NCBI RefSeq assembly: GCF_009730915.1
Contig: NC_052481.1
Coordinates: 20,992,461 to 21,056,460 of the forward strand
Direction of reading: 5' to 3'
Length of the DNA: 64,000 nt
Source of the DNA: Dioscorea cayenensis subsp. rotundata
Lineage: Eukaryota; Streptophyta; Magnoliopsida; Dioscoreales; Dioscoreaceae
The notes beneath the pieces are model-generated. The model was given only the letters and a program-made list of their open reading frames with translations, ran no database searches and was not told the DNA's origin. Shown here piece by piece: positions 48,915 to 61,800 of the stretch; position 1 is the stretch's first letter, and each line of letters starts with the position of its first letter. The position numbers were made by a program, and so were the translations under genes.

Positions 48915-51130
48915 TCATCCAATGCTATGATTGAGAACTCTGTGTGACTGCACTATGTTTATATCTGCTTCTTCTGCTACTTCAAGTGAATGTGTCTTCT
49001 GATGATGTTGTTTTACACCGGCAATATCAATGCTGATGTGTGAATTTCTCGGTGAAAGCATGATCTTGTCTATGAAACTTTGAAGGTGTTTTGATGAATG
49101 TGACAGCGAGAAACTTGCTCCCCATGTATTTGACCAAGTTGAAGACACTGATCTGTGGTTTTTAGCCACTCGATTCCTTGCTTGTTCATGCCATTTTCTC
49201 AAGGCTGCTTCTACTCTTTCAGAAAAAATCGTCGGCTTGATATTAGAACCCATCTGGTTTTCAGTAATCAATTTGATCAGAGATTGAAATTAATTTTAGG
49301 AATTTATTTGTGTTTTCTGATGGTTTGATGTGTTTGTTACCTGTGTTACTAATGCATAGAGTGGAAGGTGACACTAACTACATAGAACTTGAACAAAGAA
49401 TTTCTGATGATTACAAAAACAAAATGAGATTGATTTTGTGTTTATTCATTGTATGACAGCTTAGATTAAGGAAGCTAATTACCCCAATGAGATTCTGATT
49501 AATATGTCTTCGAATTGTCTGTGGAAGCATGAAGGGTATCCAAATTCATACTGTGAAAAGAAAAATGAGAAACAACTTCAATGCATTCGGTATCGTATTG
49601 ATGTTCTTGAAACATTAATGAGTTATTGTATTCCTCACCCATGTCCAAGTGAAGAAGGCAAGCTGAAAAGCATTCTGCAAGATAAATAGTCATCGAGAAT
49701 ACAGCAGAGATAAGTATGTGTGATAATTTTATGTATTATATCTGCGACATTAAATCAAGGATTCATGAAACAATGGAGTACCTGAAAGAGGACAAAGTGG
49801 ATGAGATGGAGCAAGAGATGAGGATGTTTGAACCAGAAGAGTTCATCGGTTGGTTGAACAACGGGGTCGCCCTTAATTACATCTCCATCTCCAACAATTT
49901 GCATTGCCATCTTTGTAATGATCACTTGTAGTTTTGTTCCTACTAATAGAATGACCTGAATAATATTCATGTAACATTTAGAAATATCGTGGCTCGAGGC
50001 TCTACTCAAAATTGAAAAACGACTTACAATTAAAAGGGATAAATGGTAGCCATAGATAAGAATACCATCCTGTTGACAAACATTAATGCAATTAGATTAA
50101 ATAAATGATAAATTGGAGGAATAATTGGGAGTTAGTTATATACATACCATCAATATTGAACAACAGGAAGAACACTGCAAGCAACCACAAAGCTGGACTG
50201 CAAGTAGTTAAAAAGATAAAAGCTCATCTTTTTGCTGCAAATAAAATATGAAAATCATAAGCATATATACCTTATTCCAACAACAACTTTGAAGTCCTCT
50301 TCAAGTGACCTCTTTATATACTTCTGAAAATCAAATTTAGCAGAGCTTTGTGGAGCTAAATGAGCCTGAGATTAAGAGTTAAAACAGCTTTAACCAAGGA
50401 TGAACAAAAGGAAATTTTTGCGAGATTTTTAAATCATTGTCTTACCATGATAAACCCATGTCTTAGTGTCATCTGAGATTTTGCGAGACTGAACTCACAA
50501 ACTGTCTAAAGAAAGCTAAACCTGTCAAGAAAGAATAGATTTTCCAATTTCTTTGAGACAATACATCAGTAACAACATGTGCAATCCAAGAGTTTCAACA
50601 ATAACAACATGATACATGAGATTTTAGCATCACAGAGTATCATAAACATTTACTGAAAAACTATATGAATAATGTGTTTGACGATTACACTTACAAGCCC
50701 AGCCAGAAATTGCTGATTCACTCCAAAATCCCAAGTGCCTTCTAGTGAAAGGCCTAGTATTTCTAGCAGAGCCTAAACTACGTTTGGATCCTGCAAATTC
50801 AATTTCTATAAATAAAGTAAAATCACATCAAACATCAGTAAGATATCACCGATTCACTGAACTTTGTGGAGACATACCACATGAGAGAACTTCAGTATTC
50901 TGCTGTTTTAACTGCATTTCCATGACTTCCAGATTTTGCATCCTGCAACATAATGCCACATACTTAACTGTTTCCATAATTAAAACAAACTGATAATATT
51001 ATAATTATAGTACCTTCACTTTACCTCAAAAGCATAGTGATTAGCAATGAGAACATGAAACACAGCCAAAGTAAAATGAATATATGGAGCTGGTGAAGGC
51101 ATCATATGATAGGGTCCATATTCTGCAAAT
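48915..51130 (-). pseudogene. MLO-type seven-transmembrane protein, interrupted
   Basis: Minus-strand exons with GT-AG borders: 50695-50790 (PFTRRHLGFWSE), 50446-50521 (FFRQFVSSVS; TLRHGFIM), 50271-50365 ([20 protein letters not shown]), 50146-50195 (SPALWLLAVFFLLFNID), 50028-50069 (WYSYLWLPFIP), 49782-49955 (VILLVGTKLQVIITKM, HLLLHLIHFVLFQ), 49639-49674 (NAFQLAFFTWTW), 49483-49550 (YEFGYPSCFHRQF), 49341-49403 (QVLCS, PLYALVTQ) and 48915-49253 (calmodulin-binding site near KPTIFSERVEAALRKWHEQA). Degenerate upstream exons reach about 51130. MLO proteins are plasma-membrane calcium channels; some clades confer powdery-mildew susceptibility. Lesions: a frame change in the 50446-50521 exon, one extra T at the end of the 50028-50069 exon, and TAG at 49374-49376 where CSY is expected, which would remove the calmodulin-binding tail. 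Confidence 0.85.
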
Positions 51131-52447
51131 TCACAAACAAAATGAGGCAATTTAACATACGTCATCAAGAGAATGCATAAATTAAGAGAAAATTAATAAA
51201 ACAAACTCATGCACCTTGCTCTTGCACTTGCTTACAGCACTTTACTGTCGAAAGTTCGACTCTTCTCACTGCTACTCTTCTCTTTGCATGGATGCTAATG
51301 AATTACTTAAACTTTTGGCACACATCCTATCGAGTAATGTCACTTGTCCCACAGTCAATAGCAATGGCACAGAACCCCATTAACATCAGCTCTGCCACCA
51401 TAAACAGAGACTACAAACAGACTTCTACTCAAAGAATTCATTTTGCATGAGAAAGATTAAAGAGCACATATCCATATACCAGACACAGATTTTTCCAAAA
51501 GCTTTGTGGAGGCTTGTTTTGTGATGGCTGATTAGCAACCTAGAACAAGAACAAGAACAAGAACAAGATTAGAGGGGAAGAGATGCACGCACACTACAAA
51601 GTGGTAGTGACTATCATAGCTAGCTGCCTTTTGAAAGGTGGTCAATGATGTGCTCAATGACTAGAGAGATGGCGAATGAGTGAAAGCTTGCACTGATGCT
51701 AATGCACCCATGTTGGTGAGTTCACTTCAAGGCTGCGAGACTTCCTGTTTCCTCCCATGGAGTTCCAACCAACTCAAAACTCAAGTGAAACAGGCACACA
51801 CACATATATACATATATATGTATGAAGATGAATAATCTAATGACGTCCACAGCAGCCGTCAGATGGTAAGCTGATGATTATAATCATCATGAACAATTCA
51901 AAACGTGTTCTACCAATGGCACGCCAGGAGTATGTAAACGGCGGTAAAGAAATTGTGCCATGGTGTTTGTAACTAAGCTAAACCATAGTTGAATGATGAT
52001 CACTGGCGGCTGTGATTAAAGTCCCTGAAGAACCCGGTAATCTATGAGCCATAGCGAGATTACTCTTTCCTCATATCTGGCTATCTTAAAATATTATAAA
52101 ATAATAATAAAAGGGTGATTAGTAACATTAACAGCACTGGATTAACAAACCTTATTTTAGAAAGAAATATAGATAAACAATAATGAGATTAAATAAAAAT
52201 TAACTGTAGTTTTAAAGGGTGTGTGTTAATTAAAAGAAATGCATATGTGATCATTAATGATTGACAAGAAGATACATGTTACTAATTTTTAGTATCAGTG
52301 GAGATGTTCTAATGTTGCAAGTAGCACCACGCTACAACAAGTGGAGGTTGTAAGAGTAATAAAAAGAACTGTTTTCATACATTTGGATTGAAGGAAAAGA
52401 AGCAGGAAAGTTTCAGAAATTTAAAATATTAATTATTCTGAAACCTT

Positions 52448-52478
<31 letters not shown>

Positions 52479-52855
52479 GAAAAAGAAAAATTAAACACTA
52501 AGCATATGAAAGAGAGAGATCATAGAATTAATGTGCAAATTTTAAGGATGTGGCGGCCAAGATTCTATTTAATGGAAACTGGGGAACTAATACTAACAAA
52601 TGATAAAAGCTAAGATAGTGATTGACACTAATCAATCTTTATATAGGGAATACGGCAATTAGTCTCTGGGACAACCTAAAAAACATTCACATAATACAGT
52701 TTTTAATAATCAAAATAAATTAAAATTATTCCAGCTTCTCAAATATCAAACAGATCATAAGAAAAAAGCTGATTAGCAACTAGTTAATCAAAGAGCAACT
52801 CATTTTATATATAATTTATTTTTTGTTTTTAAAATGGACACGGAAATGAATCTGT
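51131..52855. other. Spacer between MLO and KEA
   Basis: AT-rich, with a (GAACAA)n run at 51541-51570, an imperfect ATAT palindrome near 51805-51825 and an (AT)n run at 52454-52480. No KEA 3' exons were found here. The most 5' part of MLO, if any survives, would lie in 51130-51600 but is not recognisable with confidence. Confidence 0.5.
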
Positions 52856-52859
52856 GAGG

Positions 52860-55800
52860 ACTCACGCGTTGCACCCGCCTCCCAAATTTGGCCATGATCA
52901 ACATCATGGCCCGAACAAAACTACATTAGAGAACTCGATTCGGAACCCAAACAGTTCGATAACTTGCCCCTGGGTATCTAAAGTTATTACGGCAGCACAT
53001 GCCTCTCTCCCCAACTATGGAGAACCAATATACGATAAACAGAAAATATACTGCAAAGAAAAAGCATAGACAAACCTCTATAATATCTAAAATAGTTTAC
53101 TAACCTCACGATTCCTGCATCCCCAAAATATACAGGCAGATCAAGCGCACCCCCAGGAAACCAGCTCACTGACAAGTAAAAACATATCCCTAATGCTACC
53201 ACAACGAAATTACAATGATTAGATTTACATGAATGAGCATTCAGCCCTAGATTGCTTTTTTCACTGGCAGTTCTGATATAAATCCTTAACAAAGCTGCTG
53301 GGTAAATATATGGCAGGCAAATAATAACTTAACTGACAAAATAAATGACCAGCTGAATGAAACACCTTTCAGTATCTAAGGAAAGCCTATTCAAATAAGC
53401 CATAATTCTCTTCAGGAAGGAGGCCTTTATTCAAATAAAGCCTTTGTTCCTGATTTAACATGTTCTACATCATTAACAAAAAAGATTAATAACCACACTG
53501 TGATGACATGATTTAGTTGCCCTCTTCTTGAGCCTAATTCTCCCAAATGACCACAAGATGGCTTGAATAGAATAGGGCCTATATTGCACAGCTCAATTAA
53601 AAAAACAGACTAGGATTAAAAGCTAGACAACAAAACCATAAAAATTTCTCCTAATTACCACAGAATGATTCAGTTTTCTTGAGAATACAATCAGGAAAGA
53701 GTTATACATGTGGTTAATGTAAACTTAATGAAAAGAAATTTCAGAGTTAAACACAGTTTTTTTTTTTTTAATGAAAAGCGCTACACTGCAGCTACTTATT
53801 AAGAAAAGCAAAGAACAACCAGACAGAGAAACAAACAAGAAAAACAAAGTATGTTGATTAACAAGACAAGTTTCTCTACGTTACTCGAATTTGCTAGTTT
53901 GCTTGAAAAGGAAACAAAGTCATAAATGTTGAATATAAAACTAGTATCAACCACTATCGCTAAAGAGAGCCACAGCAAATAATGAACCAACTTAATAGAA
54001 ATGAGTCCATGAATCATAAAGTATAGTCAAAGAAACAGCAATCAAAATGAACCAGCTAAGTTGGCAGCAGATGCTTTTCAAGTCCACTAAGACTGGTCGG
54101 AGGTGCATAAAATTTGCTCTAAGGAACCCAAGTTAAAAAGGGAGTTCATAAGTACTGCAAAGGATAGGTGCAACTCCTTGGCTTAATTTAAAGGGAAGAA
54201 ACAACAATGGTCATTAATAACAAGATAACCATTTTGAAGATCAGCACAACACTTTATGAAGAATATAAGCACATGTGTTAGATCAGATAAGAGAGAGTCA
54301 TACCAGTCCACATCTAGAGCAACAAAAGGAATCCAACCTTTCAGAAAGAAGCTGTGCGATGATCTTAAACAATATGGAAAATACAGTTGGTATAGATAAA
54401 GTGGACAGAAGCTTGGAAACATTTGAAAAGACAGTACATACCTGCTCAAACACGACCAAAACCACATAGGATGATATGGTCTTGCAAGTCATCAGTCCTG
54501 GGAGACAACGACAAAATCTCCTCGAGAGAACTAGAAAAAGACAACCAAACTCTAATACATGTCTCTTAAATAACTGAACATCTGATTCCAGGAAAAGCTC
54601 TGAAATGCAAAATCAGTTAGTCAAATGGCGAATATATAATCAGGAAGCTCTTGAACAACACACCATTGTACAGGATAATTGGACATGAGATCACAATGTT
54701 TTACAAATATATAGCGCAATTAAAGGCTACTGGACTGAAATTTGTGTATTCTAACAAGAAGCTTAACTAGATGCACAGAAATCGCCTTTTGCTATTGTTT
54801 GCAGTAATGATGCATGAGCTGAGTTTGATGAGGAAGGTAGTAATAACTGTGTGAGATAAATGGAACAAATACTTGTACATAACACACAACTTTATTTCCT
54901 ACTTGACCGTGTGTCAAAGTAGAAAGTAAAAACTATCACTAACAAATCATGCCATAAGAGCCAAATGTAACCTGAAACAAAGGAAGGTAGTAATAACTGT
55001 AAAAGTCAAAAAAGATTGACATATACAATTAAGTGGCCTAAGAGCTTTACCTCACTTTCCACTGGCATGAAACTCCGAACATCCTGCTGATCAAAGCGAG
55101 AGGCAATCATCTGACCTCCAGCAGCAGCCATGGTGCTAAGAGCCATGAGATATGCCAGCCACCAAGAACAACAAAGGCAGAGAGTTGAGGAGACATAATA
55201 CCCTACAAAAGCAGTGGCCAGACAGAGAAGGTGCTTCCTGTTTCTGCATGCATGCAACAATTCAGGAAATACTTCTAACAAACTACTGCGCCAGTTTTTC
55301 TAAAGCAGGGCATTCTTATCATTATGTACACGAGAATTTTATCAAAGGAACACAAAATGTGCACACATTGCTCATGCACCAAATTGCACACGTGCTATTA
55401 AGGTCAAAATTTTTGTTGCACCTATTTCATCCATTGCCACACACAGAATCTCCCCTCTCTGAATAATGGGACAATCACTAGGGATACCCAAGATCATTGT
55501 CATGCACAAGATTGCACTCATGCTTAGCGAGGTCATGTTTTTGTGCACGAATTTCATTGTGACCTTCAAAATCTCCTCTATGAATAATAGGAGGAGGGCA
55601 ATCACTAGGGGTCACTGAGATCATTACATGACAAAATGCAGAAAATATATATTTCTTGCCCACCAAACATATACCTGATTCACTGCCTCCCCAAAAGCCA
55701 CAAAAGCAAATTCTCCACCAGGCGCGAGGGAGGAGACCAGTTCTTGTGCGGCTGTGCTGGCAGAAAGGCTAAAAATCCTACCTAACCAGCCAGGAGAACC

Positions 55801-58800
55801 AGGAAGGGTCTACGCCACCAATCCAGAAGACTTAAAGTCCCAACAATGACAGGAAGAAGTTTAAGAAAGAACGACTTTGGATCTATAGACATTCCAACCC
55901 TGAGGCACGCCCAAATAGAATATCAATAATGTTTAAATACAGCACAAGTGAGAGATTAACACCATTTTCACGCCTTTAAACTTGCATTGGATGTTGATCT
56001 TGACTTTACAGCACGTCCACCAGAAAGAAAAGAAAAGGAACAGTCCAGAGAAGAAGCTGGCTTGACAAACTTAATTGGCACATACGAGGAAAATACTAAA
56101 TTAAACCAATAAATTAACATGTTTATCAATATGAGTACCGCTTCATTCAATATAAAGTACCCTAATATCAGGGTATTCCCCACATATCTATCTGACTTTT
56201 CGAGTTTAAAACATTCTTGCTTAGAGCATCAAACACTATTGAAGATCTGCTAGTCAGCTGTCCTGCATGCATATGCTTATCAGTTTGCCCTCTCCTTATC
56301 CTGTGTTTTGCAAATCACACACCTTTTTAAGGTTTCAACACTTAACACTAGCTATCCTAATGAGTTTATCACAGCCTGAAATTTCATCCTCATCCCATCA
56401 AGCTCTCATCGTCTCCCATCTAACCAAGATTAACACAACTAATAATCAGTGCATGAAAGAAATGAGGTAAAGGAATCAGTAACTTGCAGAGTGTATGTCG
56501 AGTAGCCATACCAGTTAGAGCCCTCTGCATGTACGTGCAGTCATGAAAAAGCCAGTAGAAGTCTCCACGATGTAATGGTGCAATATCGAGTTCAACCTGC
56601 AAGGGAAAATTCTGTTTCTGCTAGTAGGAGACCAGACCAATATGCTCCCAGTGCCATAAGCCCAGCCTATATTAAAGAAGTATCTTGCAAATCATTTTCT
56701 ACCAGGGCAAGTAAATTGAGGCAGCATAAGAGGTCAATGGATGTGACCTACCCGGGCAGTAAGTAGACTAGTTCCCAGAATAACAAGAGCGTGTTTGCAG
56801 AAAATATTTCTGCATTTTGATTCTGCAATTTGCTTATAAATTGGGGCGAAGGAACTGTCAATTTTACAAGAGAGTATTATCAGAAGAGTTAAAAGTTGAT
56901 CTGTACATCAAATGCCAAATTGAATACTTTCCAGTCATATGTTTTTAGAACAGGAAAACCATTACCAATCGAGCCTCACAATTATTGCAGTGATAGCAAC
57001 CACAGCTTTACACCAGCAGGTCCAAGAGCTTCTGCTATTGCTTGAAAACCGATCTGAGAGTAGAAATGTCAAATGCATGGATATATGCACACATATGTTC
57101 ATGCATCCATATATAAGGAGTAAATAATAAGTAATAAGAAAGTTGCCTGAAAATAAAAGACCATTGTGTGTTTGCAAGGTTCCCAAATTTTTCACATTAT
57201 TGAACCTGAGGAGACAAATATCAAGAAAAGTAGTTACCCCCCTCCTTTAGAAGAGCTGGGTGAAATAAAGAGGTATTAATATCAGCAAGACAACCACTGC
57301 CAGGTCCTGAGGAAGAACAATCAACTGATGTTGTCAGAGAAAGTAAATAAATAAAAATATATTTTAAGTCTTTCAAGAAATTTAAATATTTTTAAAGCAG
57401 ACTCCTTCCTAAGATGTTGCAAACCTTATGTTAGCATAACCAATTTTTCAAGAGAAGAGATTACCTCACAAAAAGCAGAGAACAAGCACAGTGGAGAAAA
57501 TTGGACTACTAATTTAAACCATATCATCAACCATTATCAAATAATCAAATAAGCAACATGAACAGAAAAGATGGCCTTATGTATTAGACACATTGAACTC
57601 CAATTCTTTTATAGATCTTCAGACAGATGAATGAGATGCAAAACCAAATTTGAGCATTGTTGAGCTCTCAAAATCATTCTCATAATGTTCATCAAACATC
57701 TGAATAAAAAGAATAGGAAAAAATAAAAATAATAAAAAACTTGCCCAGCATCTGATGCTCTGCTTCTGAAAAGGGTATAAATCAAAAACCAAATCTAGTT
57801 CAGCATCCAGTTCTCTGGTTCAATAAGCACCTTTAGCGACAAATTAGAATGTTTATTCGATTGGTATAACAACTTTAGCATTTTCCCACTTAGCTAATCT
57901 TTTCTTCTTCATTTTATGGTATATAAAACATTTCCTTTTTATAGTTCCTTTTATTAGGGGATTCCAGCTTCTCTTTTCTTTTCTTTCTCATTTGCTTAAT
58001 TTTCTAGAGTTACCTAGCATACAATCTCAGTTTTTCTCCTTAGGGGCCCTTTGGTTAAATCGCAGTGCAGAGTCAAATTGCAATGTAAGTGAAAATGTTG
58101 TATTTCAAATTACATAAATGTTGTTTGGTTTGTTGTAATTAAAAAAATGTTGTATTTACTTTTTCATTATTTTGGTTTTAATGTAAGTTGAGGGGATATA
58201 ATCACTATATAAGTATGGTGGTGAGATTACCCCATTATCTATTATTAAGACCAAGTATTTAATAGTCTTCATAAAAATTAATTTAGGCAAAAACAAGTAA
58301 TTAATTTAATAAACTGTTTATAAAGTTTAAAAATAGTAAAACTTTCTTTAATTTTATGACTTAAAAAATAAGTTTATAATTAAATTTTAAAAACACTTAC
58401 TTTGTTAAAAATATATTTATAATATTATCAATTATAAACTATTTTTATCATAAAAATATTCTATTATATAAATATTTAATTATTTAAAATAAAAATGTAT
58501 GTACTTATATATTTCAATAATACTTTTATAATTAAATATAAGATAGCTTTAGTGATGAGATAACCATGGTAGTGAGGAGATGTCATTTACTTTACATGAT
58601 GTTTCAACCTACAACAAAATTAAATTCTGACAAATTTTGTTGTAAATTGAAAAATACTATGGAAGTGAGTGAGTTATAAGTTGCTTTACATATACTACTT
58701 AGGTGTAAGTGAAATGCTTAAGTACAAGAATTATCTAGAATACCATCAAATTTAAAAAGCTAAATACAAGAATCATGTACACGGAAAAGCAAGACCGAAA

Positions 58801-61800
58801 AAGGTAGCACGACCATGGCGTGAAGTGCTCTCTCCTCGCTCTTGGAGTACCTTAAAAAAATTATGTTGCCTCAATATACCAAAGATAAGCAAATTTATCA
58901 TTATGCATTTGGCTAGATATAAACAAGAACCTAGCAAGAAGTGCCTCTACATAAGGGAAGAAAAAAAAAGAAAGAAAAGGTCTACTCTTGACAACAAGAT
59001 AGTCACTGGTAAAGATGAGCAAGTTAAATATATCAACTTAATAAGTTGATTGAAGTAAGATTGTTTGACATAATTTGGTGTCTCATTATATCTGACTCTC
59101 AACCTTGAAAATTTCAAAGCTAAACTTAAGATCCAATAAAGTAGAGCCACAGAAGACAACACAAACAGATAAGACTTCGCATTTCATCAGTCATAAATAC
59201 TTTTAACTTAAAAACTAGTTTTTTACATCAGAATAGAATGCACAGGAGGATGGGTAAGATGGTAAAGGCAAGAGCATGATAGACGCTAAACTCAAGTGCC
59301 TCATTCGAAATGGAAGTATTATGGAACCATATAACATAAATGAAAATGTTTTCAAAATCTAAAAGCTACATCAAAATCAATCTGAAACATATCCTACTGA
59401 TGATTAGCATTATAGAAATAATGAAAACCCTTGCTATACTCTACAGATAAGGAAATTAGTTAGGCACCATTACCAAGGGTCCATACAAGAAAGATAACCT
59501 GCAGAAAAACTTTACCTGCAAGACAACAGCCGTAGAAGATAGAGCTAGACCATTACCAATGACAATTGCAGCAGGACCTGGCAGCCCAGAGGCAAAGTGA
59601 GCAACTAACCCAACCACAGTAGCAGTTGCCAGCACCTGCAATGTAACGTTGGCATGGTCAACAGACCCGACAATATATTCTCACTGCTACATTTAACAGT
59701 AACCAGGTTTTTCAAATTATGGAATCACCTGAGCAGTGCCTAAACCAAAAACATACTTCTTCATCGAGCTTAATCTTTCTACTGAAAGCTGCAGGCATGA
59801 ATCATATATTTCATTACTTTTAAAAATGAGCAAAATGAGCGTCAATACATGGGCATTTTAGGAAGCAGCAAATTTGAAGTTAAATAAGAAACTATAACAA
59901 ATTACCTCAAGCCCAATATTAAATAGCAAGAACACAACTCCAAATTCAGCAATGGCCTTTGTTCCATGAGCGTGACGGATGATAGAAAAATCCATAAGGC
60001 CCAATAAGGATACCGGCAGCAAGATATCCAAGAACAGGACTACCTAAGGCATGCTCCATTACAAATACGATAATGCAGTTATTTACGCATGATGCACACA
60101 AGCAAAAACCAACCGATTGAGTTGTCAACTACATAAGAAAAAGAAACAAGATGCCAACATTTTCACTGAACTCAAAGTTAACAGAGTAAAGAAAGTGATA
60201 TCTTATCTGATGATTTGCTCCCATTGAAAGTTGAGGGAAAAGATAAAGGGAAAAGGAAACCCAATGTAGGCAATGATAAATTTTGTATTGGTCAAGCATA
60301 AATTGGCCCAAACAGTGACAGGAGCATGATCTATGGCAAGGTTCAAGTGTTCAACATCACAACATAATCACATTTGTTGTAAAGCCATATGCTGGGCGTA
60401 AGGAAAAGAAACAATTCCACAAGTTTACCAATATAAGGAGAACATCCAAAATGACCACAAATCAAAAATTGAGCATTTTGGTGAGCACTTGTTATGTAGA
60501 TTAAGATGTCACTAAAGTAAATGGTTCCAAGTCACAATAGCTGTTAGACTTATTTCATTCTGTATGGCAGCAATGGCAAATTCTGTCCTGGGACAATATG
60601 CTATTTATCTGGACGAACAACAAAATATAGTGAAAAACAACAGTGCAGGAACGGTTAAGATAGATGTAAAACAGAACGGATAATGTCAGGAAATGAGTAC
60701 ATGGTGGCATCAATGTACTGTTGGTTGAAGAATAAGAAATGGAAACAAAAATAAGCCAGAATCAAATATGGTTGACAATAACTAAGACACCAAATTCCAA
60801 TAATGAGATGAGAAGAAAAATAGAAGCTCATTGTAAAGAGGGATTTCAAGATGCTTGATGGCATTACAAATACCACCCCCAAAGAAACATTTAGAAGATG
60901 GGTTTGAGAAACCACCAAAATGATTTGGATAAGGTGCAATGGTTATTCTCACAATAGAGAATTTGCACCATTAAACAGGGTGCAAACCCTTTGGATAATG
61001 TGCTATCAAAATTGGTTCACAACTATGAAACTTGTCGTTGGTGCACTTTTACCTAGAATCCACTATTGATTCTAAGGACTGTGATAATGTATTAATGCAA
61101 GCAGGTTTTTAGCAGACATAAACTGTTAACATGATGTTGGCTCATAACATATCTGTTAAGATTTTATATTTTGGTACTAGTGGGCCCTATATGGGCTCTA
61201 TATGGGCTTAGGGGTGTTACACCAAAAAATCTAAAGACTTAGTAGCCCAACCCATAAACATATATATAAACTCATTACACTTCTATCACACAACCGATGC
61301 GGGACTATGTTTCCAACACCCTCCCTTAAATTCAACTCGGTCGAACTTGCTCAGACTTGTACACGCGGAGTCCATTTACTGGGACTTGTATCATTTACTT
61401 TGTGTCTCAGAGGCCCTACACACATGGACTTGTACACTACTTGTGTCTCAGAGATCCTACTCACATGGACTTGTACACCACTTGTGTCTCAAAGGTCCAT
61501 TTTTTTCCTTATACCTGTATATAAACCCATTACACTTCTATAACACAACCGATGCAGGACTATATTTCCAACAATATCTAATTATTCAAATTCATATCTG
61601 AGTAAAAGGACCTGCTTAAGGCATATGACTTCTACCATCAAATGACACTTTACTACAAAGCATCTTCAATTTATCCACAAGCATGAGCTCCTAGTCAGTG
61701 GAAATTTGCAATTGTTACAAAGTTTTATGCTTGTCCTTCGATAAATATATCTTACAAACATACTATAGAGCTGAAAATTCATCCATAAGCATAAATAGAG

